A DNA stretch of 32,963 bases from NCBI GenBank assembly GCA_018714665.1, contig DVNA01000040.1, positions 1-32,963 on the forward strand. The letters are read 5' to 3'. Under the pieces are notes generated by a model. The model worked only from the letters and a program-made list of their open reading frames with translations, ran no database searches and was not told the origin of the DNA. Each line of letters begins with the position of its first letter. Positions within the stretch are counted from its first letter, which is position 1. The DNA comes from Candidatus Gallibacteroides avistercoris. Lineage in GTDB: Bacteria; Bacteroidota; Bacteroidia; Bacteroidales; CHK158-818. A program made the position numbers and the translations under genes. Below are positions 27,508 through 32,963 of the stretch, piece after piece.

Positions 27508-28842
27508 ATGAATGCACAAGAAGTTTTAAGCGAACTGAAAAGACGCTTTCCGAATGAACCTGAATACCATCAGGCAGTAGCAGAAGTTTTGCCTACCATT
27601 GAAGAGGCATATAACCAACATCCTGAATTTGATCGTTACAACCTGATCGAACGTCTCTGTATTCCGGATAGAATCTTCTCTTTCCGTGTTACCTGGATGG
27701 ACGATAAAGGAAAAGTACATACCAATATGGGATACCGCATCCAACACAACAATGCCATTGGCCCGTACAAGGGTGGTATCCGTTTCCACTCATCCGTAAA
27801 CTTGTCAATCCTGAAATTCCTGGCTTTTGAACAAACGTTCAAAAACTCTCTTACTACCTTGCCGATGGGCGGTGGTAAAGGCGGGTCCGATTTCAGCGCA
27901 AAAGGAAAATCGGATGCAGAAGTAATGCGTTTCTGCCAAGCATTCATCCTCGAATTGTGGAGACACATCGGTCCTGAAACGGACGTACCCGCAGGCGATA
28001 TAGGTGTTGGCGGTCGAGAAGTAAGCTATATGTACGGTATGTACAAAAAACTGGCTCACGAAAACACCGGAACATTCACGGGTAAAGGCCTTGAAATGGG
28101 TGGTTCTTTGATTCGTCCCGAAGCTACCGGTTACGGAAATGTTTACTTCCTGCTGGAAATGCTGAAAACCAGAAACATCGATATCAAAGGAAAAGTGGTT
28201 ACCGTATCCGGATCAGGAAACGTGGCTCAATACACGGTTGAAAAACTTATCAGCTTAGGTGCCAAAGTTGTAACCATGTCTGACAGTAACGGTTATATCT
28301 ACGATCCCGACGGTATCGATGAAAAGAAACTGAAATTCATCTTTGAATTGAAGAACATCTATCGCGGACGTATTAAGGAATATGCAGAAGAATTCGGTTG
28401 CAAATATGTAGAAGGCGGACGTCCCTGGGGAGAAAAATGCGATATCGCCATGCCGAGCGCTACTCAAAACGAACTGGACGGTGACGATGCCCGTAAACTG
28501 TTGGCCAACGGCTGTTTCGCCGTATCAGAAGGCGCTAATATGCCCTCTACGCCCGAAGCTATCGAACTCTTCCTCGAAAACAAGATATTATACGCTCCGG
28601 GTAAAGCAGCAAACGCTGGTGGGGTTTCTGTAAGTGGTTTGGAAATGGTACAAAACTCTATCAAGATGAGCTGGACTGCCGAAGAAGTGGATACAAAACT
28701 GAAACAAATCATGCACGATATTCACGAAACTTGTATCCGTTACGGAAAACAAGCCGACGGTTATGTAAACTACGTGAAAGGTGCCAATGTAGGCGGATTT
28801 ATGAAAGTAGCCAAGGCTATGATGGCACAAGGGATTTTATAA
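27508..28842 (+). CDS. gdhA: Glutamate dehydrogenase
   Basis: RVTWMDDKGKVHTNMGYRIQHNNAIGPYKGGIRFHSSVN, LPMGGGKGGSDF, DVPAGDIGVGGREVSYMYG, VSGSGNVAQYTVEKLI. Confidence 0.98.
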   Translation: MNAQEVLSELKRRFPNEPEYHQAVAEVLPTIEEAYNQHPEFDRYNLIERLCIPDRIFSFRVTWMDDKGKVHTNMGYRIQHNNAIGPYKGGIRFHSSVNLSILKFLAFEQTFKNSLTTLPMGGGKGGSDFSAKGKSDAEVMRFCQAFILELWRHIGPETDVPAGDIGVGGREVSYMYGMYKKLAHENTGTFTGKGLEMGGSLIRPEATGYGNVYFLLEMLKTRNIDIKGKVVTVSGSGNVAQYTVEKLISLGAKVVTMSDSNGYIYDPDGIDEKKLKFIFELKNIYRGRIKEYAEEFGCKYVEGGRPWGEKCDIAMPSATQNELDGDDARKLLANGCFAVSEGANMPSTPEAIELFLENKILYAPGKAANAGGVSVSGLEMVQNSIKMSWTAEEVDTKLKQIMHDIHETCIRYGKQADGYVNYVKGANVGGFMKVAKAMMAQGIL

Positions 28843-28867
28843 GATTCATTCACTTTATACCCAACAT

Positions 28868-28905
28868 AAAAAAGGGCGCTTTGAAACAAAAGCGCCCTTT
28901 TTATG
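28868..28905 (+). terminator. Intrinsic terminator after gdhA
   Basis: AAAAAGGGCGCTTT-TGAAAC-AAAAGCGCCCTTTTTATG. Confidence 0.9.
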
Positions 28906-28989
28906 TTTCCTTGAAATACTCCCCCATATTCTTTTTTGTTGCTCGCATAGAATAACATTTTTTCAGACTGCACGAAATACTACGCAGAG

Positions 28990-29027
28990 CCAAAAAATTT
29001 TTGGTACCACTTTTTTTCAAAAAGCGG
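28990..29027 (+). repeat. Dispersed two-hairpin intergenic repeat, copy 3 (degenerate)
   Basis: CCAAAAAATTTTTGGTACCACTTTTTTTCAAAAAGCGG. Confidence 0.65.
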
Positions 29028-29058
29028 TAAAAAATCTATCATACCCCCACAAAACACA

Positions 29059-29087
29059 ACAGCCTGTCTAAATAGAAGACAAGCTGT
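29059..29087 (-). terminator. Hairpin terminator for DUF4301 gene
   Basis: ACAGCCTGTC...GACAAGCTGT (one mismatch), downstream of the minus-strand gene and followed on minus by TTGTGTTTTG. Confidence 0.5.
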
Positions 29088-29121
29088 CGCAAATAAAAGT
29101 TAAGTTCGTTTTTCTCCTCTT

Positions 29122-30639
29122 TTATTGGTGTTGTTCGCGCAACAAATCGTTCACGGTTTTTACAGGATTGAACGTAGCGGCAGGAACTTCTACAAACACG
29201 GTATTCCAGTCAGACATAGCACCGTTCCAGAGTCCAGGCAGTTCCAACGCTTTCAGTTCTTTTCCGTTTTTCGATTTAAACGAAATAAATCCGGTATTGG
29301 GATCGACAAATTTGGTCAGATCGAATTTTTCCCGTTTGTGATTCTTAACGCCGCAAACCAGATCGACAGGATTAAAAAAGGCCGAGGAGTCGAACGCAGC
29401 CTTGGCTTCCGGATCGTTCATGTTGATTTGAGAACTTTCCAAAATTTGAAGAGAGATGGTTCCATCGGGGTTGTAAGCCAGGAAAGGACCTCCTCCCGGC
29501 TCTCCTTCATTGCGTACCATCCCGCATACACGGATCGGCCGACGTAATTTTTTAAGCAGATACAGAACTAAATCGCTATCCTCCAAATGTTTCGTGTCGG
29601 GATTCTTGATAAACAGCCGTTGTTGCAGGAAAGAGATAACCTCACGCAGGTAATCCATTGTATAATCGCCTGTTTCCAATCGATTGATATAAGCACTGAT
29701 TTGTTGTTGCAACGTAACCAGTACGCCTCCCAAAACCTTCTTGTAACGGATGGTTTCGTCCTTAAAATGGTCCGGAACTACGTTGTCTATGTTTTTGACA
29801 AAAATAATATCGGCGTCTATATCGTTCAGGTTCTCGATCAGGGCACCGTGCCCACCCGGGCGGAACAGCAGCTTTCCATTATCGCGGAACGGTTCGTTGT
29901 TCATGTCCGCGGCAATGGTATCGGTAGAGCTTTTTTGTTCAGAAAACCCGACATTGAATGTTACGCCTTGCAATTTGGCATAGACAGACTGTTTTTCAGC
30001 AACCAACTGACGGAATAATTCTTTGTGTTCTTCCGAGACGGTAAAGTGGATGTTTACGTATCCCGACCGGTTGGCCGCATACAATGCCCCTTCTACCAAA
30101 TGTTCTTCCATGGCAGTACGCGCCCCGCTCGGATAAGAATGGAATTTGAGCAACCCTTTGGGAAGTGATCCGTAATTAAGCCCCTCTTTTTGTAACAGGT
30201 TGGAAACAATGGTTTTGTAGGCACCTTCTGCTATTAATGCCGGAATATCTTTTCCTTGTTTATTCAGACAAACTTGGTTCAAGTCGTTGTAGAAAGCAAA
30301 CCGGGAGATGGAATCGAAAAATTTCTTCTCAAAGTCGGTTGTCGGCACAGCATAGGGTGCATCCAGAAATTCAAACAGGTTTTTGAACATCCGGCTGGCG
30401 GCTCCCGAGGCAGGAACGAATTTTACAATTTTCCGGTCCTGTTGCAGATAGTTGTCCCATACGTGTAAATAACGGTCTGCTTCCGATTCCGTCAAACATA
30501 AAACGCCTCTTTCTTTGGTAGCGGGAGCGCTGATTCTCAGAAAGGGAAATCCTGTTTTGAACCGGTTTAACTGTTCTTCCACTTGTAATTCGCTTATTCC
30601 TTTTGATTTTAGTAAATCTTTGTCTGAACTTGTAAACAT
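29122..30639 (-). CDS. DUF4301-type conserved Bacteroidales protein
   Basis: FVPASGAASRMFKNLFEFLD, LKFHSYPSGARTAMEEHLVEGALY, FRPGGHGALIENLNDIDADIIFVKNIDNVVPD. Start moved to MFTSSDKD (ATG 30639). Confidence 0.85.
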   Translation of the reverse strand: MFTSSDKDLLKSKGISELQVEEQLNRFKTGFPFLRISAPATKERGVLCLTESEADRYLHVWDNYLQQDRKIVKFVPASGAASRMFKNLFEFLDAPYAVPTTDFEKKFFDSISRFAFYNDLNQVCLNKQGKDIPALIAEGAYKTIVSNLLQKEGLNYGSLPKGLLKFHSYPSGARTAMEEHLVEGALYAANRSGYVNIHFTVSEEHKELFRQLVAEKQSVYAKLQGVTFNVGFSEQKSSTDTIAADMNNEPFRDNGKLLFRPGGHGALIENLNDIDADIIFVKNIDNVVPDHFKDETIRYKKVLGGVLVTLQQQISAYINRLETGDYTMDYLREVISFLQQRLFIKNPDTKHLEDSDLVLYLLKKLRRPIRVCGMVRNEGEPGGGPFLAYNPDGTISLQILESSQINMNDPEAKAAFDSSAFFNPVDLVCGVKNHKREKFDLTKFVDPNTGFISFKSKNGKELKALELPGLWNGAMSDWNTVFVEVPAATFNPVKTVNDLLREQHQ

Positions 30640-30665
30640 GGCGATATGGTTAGGTTTATTCCCTT

Positions 30666-30673
30666 CAAATTTA
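30666..30673 (-). promoter_or_regulatory. -7 element TAAATTTG for DUF4301 gene
   Basis: CAAATTTA on + strand, 27 nt before the corrected start. Confidence 0.45.
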
Positions 30674-30716
30674 CAAAAAGAGCCGGTATGGCGCAACAAT
30701 CCGACTAAAAAAATTA

Positions 30717-30724
30717 TATATTTG
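30717..30724 (+). promoter_or_regulatory. -7 element TATATTTG for RelA/SpoT homologue gene
   Basis: Matches TAnnTTTG, 28 nt before ATG 30752. Confidence 0.45.
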
Positions 30725-30751
30725 GACTTGTTTTGTAAAAGGGTGTTTCTT

Positions 30752-32962
30752 ATGGAAGATACGGTTTTTCTGACAGAGGATGAACATACTGTTTTTTTAG
30801 ACTCGTACAAGGTGCTGGTACGGTTATCGAACGAGATCATTTCCTGGGACGAACGTAACCGAATAAAGGCTATGATTCAGAATGCCATGGAAAATGGTGT
30901 CTATTTGAGAGATAAAAACGGGCTTAGCCTTTTACTCAGAAACGTACAGACCGCCATGATTCTCTCCAAAGAGGTGGGCCTCGAACGCAGCATGTTGATA
31001 GCCGTATTACTCTATCACCTGGTAGAGAAAGAGGTTTTGAGTGCGCAAAATATTCAGTCCGAGTTTGGCGAAGATGTTGTCTCTATCATACGCCGGTTAC
31101 TCAAAGCCAACAGCCTATATTCCAGACATGCTGCCATCGACAGTGAAAACTTCCGCAAGTTATTGCTCACCTTTGCCGAAGATGTGCGGGTTATCATTAT
31201 CATGATTGCCGACCGGCTGTGTTTGATGCGGATGATCAACCACCATCCGGACGAAAAGTTCCGTACCGATGTTGCATTTGAAGCCTCCTACCTGTATGCA
31301 CCGTTGGCCCACCGGTTGGGGTTGTACAAAATAAAATCCGAACTGGAAGACCTTTCATTAAAATATACCAACCGGGAGACTTTTACCCAGATAGCCCGCA
31401 AACTAAAAGAGACAAAACGCAGCAGAGATCAATACATCAACGCTTTTATCGAACCGGTAAAACGGAAAATCGAAGAGACCGGATGGGAATTCGACATCAA
31501 GGGTCGAACCAAATCCATCTATTCCATCTGGAACAAGATGAAAAAACAGCAGACAGACATTGAAAACATCTACGACCTGTTTGCCATCCGAGTCATTCTC
31601 GACGTCCCGCTCGAACAGGAAAAAGCTGCTTGTTGGCAGGTATATTCCATTATTACGGATATGTATCAACCCAATCCCAAACGGATGAAAGATTGGTTGT
31701 CCATCCCCAAAAGCAATGGTTACGAATCGCTTCATATTACCGTATTAGGGCCACAGAACCGATGGGTAGAGGTACAGATACGGACCAAACGGATGGACGA
31801 GATTGCCGAACACGGTCTGGCAGCACATTGGAAATACAAAGGGGTGAAAAGTAGCGAATCGGGCCTGGACGACTGGTTGAACAATGTCCGGGAGGTACTC
31901 GATTCGGCCGACTCGGGACCGATGGAGCTGATGAAAGAGTTTAAAATGGATCTCTACGACAAAGAGGTATTTGTATTTACCCCCAAAGGAGATTTATATA
32001 AACTGCCCAAAGGGGCTACCGTACTCGATTTTGCCTTTCTTATCCACAGCGGTCTGGGATGCAAATGCGTAGGAGCCAGGGTAAACGGCAAGAACCAGAC
32101 AATCCGTTACCAGGTAAAAAGTGGCGATACAATAGAGATATTGACCGCCCCGGCACAAACCCCCAAACGGGATTGGCTGAACATCGTCTCTACCTCGAAA
32201 GCCCGTGTCAAGATAAAACAATCGTTGAAAGAGCTCGAACTGAAAGAGAGCGAATTCGGGAAAGAGCTGCTGCAACGCCGCTTCAAAAACCGGAAAATAG
32301 AGGTGGATGAAGCCTTACTGATGCGTTTTATCAAGAAAAAAGGGTACAAAACCGTTACGGATTTCTATTACGCTTTGGCATCTGAGAAACTCGATGTAAA
32401 CGATGCGATCGATCAATATGTAGAACTTGGAAGAAAAGAGAACCCCGAAACCGTAGAACAACGCACGGCTGAAAATTTCGTGGTCCGTTCCGAAGAGGTC
32501 TCCGATAAAGAAGACGTGTTGGTTATCGACCAGAACCTGAAAGATGTCGAATACAAACTGGCCAAATGTTGCAACCCCATTTACGGAGACGAAATATTTG
32601 GATTCGTATCTACACAAGGCAGTATAAAAATCCACCGTACCGACTGTCCCAATGCCGCCCAGATGAGAGCTCGTTTTGGATATCGGGTGGTTAAAGCCCG
32701 CTGGTCTGGAAAACAGGGAAGTCAATATACGGCTGTTTTGCGAGTTGTCGGGCATGACGACATCGGTATCGTAACCAATATCACATCTATTATATCTAAG
32801 GAAAAAAAAGTATCTTTGCGGACAATAAACATCGATTCTACCGACGGACTCTTTCAGGGGCATATTTCTGTATTGGTTGAGGATATTTCGGCATTGGAGA
32901 GTCTGATACGGAAAATACGGACCGTAAAAGGGGTGAAAAGTGTAGAACGTTCAAAAACATGA
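30752..32962 (+). CDS. RelA/SpoT-family (p)ppGpp synthetase/hydrolase
   Basis: HD region (LIAVLLYHLVEKEVL), synthetase (KGRTKSIYSIWNKMKKQ, IYDLFAIRVIL, NGYESLHITVLGP), TGS (VFVFTPKGDLYKLPKGATVLDFAFLIHSGLG), C-terminal ACT. Start trimmed to MEDTVFLTEDEH. Confidence 0.95.
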   Translation: MEDTVFLTEDEHTVFLDSYKVLVRLSNEIISWDERNRIKAMIQNAMENGVYLRDKNGLSLLLRNVQTAMILSKEVGLERSMLIAVLLYHLVEKEVLSAQNIQSEFGEDVVSIIRRLLKANSLYSRHAAIDSENFRKLLLTFAEDVRVIIIMIADRLCLMRMINHHPDEKFRTDVAFEASYLYAPLAHRLGLYKIKSELEDLSLKYTNRETFTQIARKLKETKRSRDQYINAFIEPVKRKIEETGWEFDIKGRTKSIYSIWNKMKKQQTDIENIYDLFAIRVILDVPLEQEKAACWQVYSIITDMYQPNPKRMKDWLSIPKSNGYESLHITVLGPQNRWVEVQIRTKRMDEIAEHGLAAHWKYKGVKSSESGLDDWLNNVREVLDSADSGPMELMKEFKMDLYDKEVFVFTPKGDLYKLPKGATVLDFAFLIHSGLGCKCVGARVNGKNQTIRYQVKSGDTIEILTAPAQTPKRDWLNIVSTSKARVKIKQSLKELELKESEFGKELLQRRFKNRKIEVDEALLMRFIKKKGYKTVTDFYYALASEKLDVNDAIDQYVELGRKENPETVEQRTAENFVVRSEEVSDKEDVLVIDQNLKDVEYKLAKCCNPIYGDEIFGFVSTQGSIKIHRTDCPNAAQMRARFGYRVVKARWSGKQGSQYTAVLRVVGHDDIGIVTNITSIISKEKKVSLRTINIDSTDGLFQGHISVLVEDISALESLIRKIRTVKGVKSVERSKT

Positions 32963-32963
32963 T

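Overview
The window looks like ordinary Bacteroidales (Bacteroidota) chromosome. I identify it from protein signatures and from repeated TAnnTTTG-type promoter elements. It holds about 29 core or housekeeping genes: a two-component system, a bactofilin, an MBL-fold lipoprotein, MltD-like/DUF5683/ParB/ParA, SurE, a PdxJ/ExbB/ExbD/TonB-like cluster, NadK, a PadR/PspC pair, a YgjP-type metallopeptidase, RimP-NusA-IF2, CvpA-SufBCDS, a CCA-adding/poly(A) polymerase-family HD protein, GdhA, a DUF4301 protein and a RelA/SpoT homologue. I saw no rRNA, tRNA, CRISPR array, transposase or prophage genes, and I do not claim a new enzymatic system. The unexplained signals are non-coding. (1) A tandem TTGGRAA-N4-TTGGRAA box with 11-bp period occurs on both sides of the two-component operon, once before the response regulator and once before a truncated leftward signal-peptide ORF at the window edge. 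(2) The rimP-nusA-infB leader has a 21-bp-spaced direct repeat, a promoter and a 9-bp GC-rich hairpin with a U-rich tail. (3) A two-hairpin dispersed repeat occurs three times, always near gene 3' ends. (4) A perfect 11-bp hairpin inside the 3' end of nadK may terminate the convergent pspC transcript. (5) An imperfect inverted repeat sits at the padR promoter. All regulatory claims come from reading the sequence by eye and need computational or experimental confirmation.
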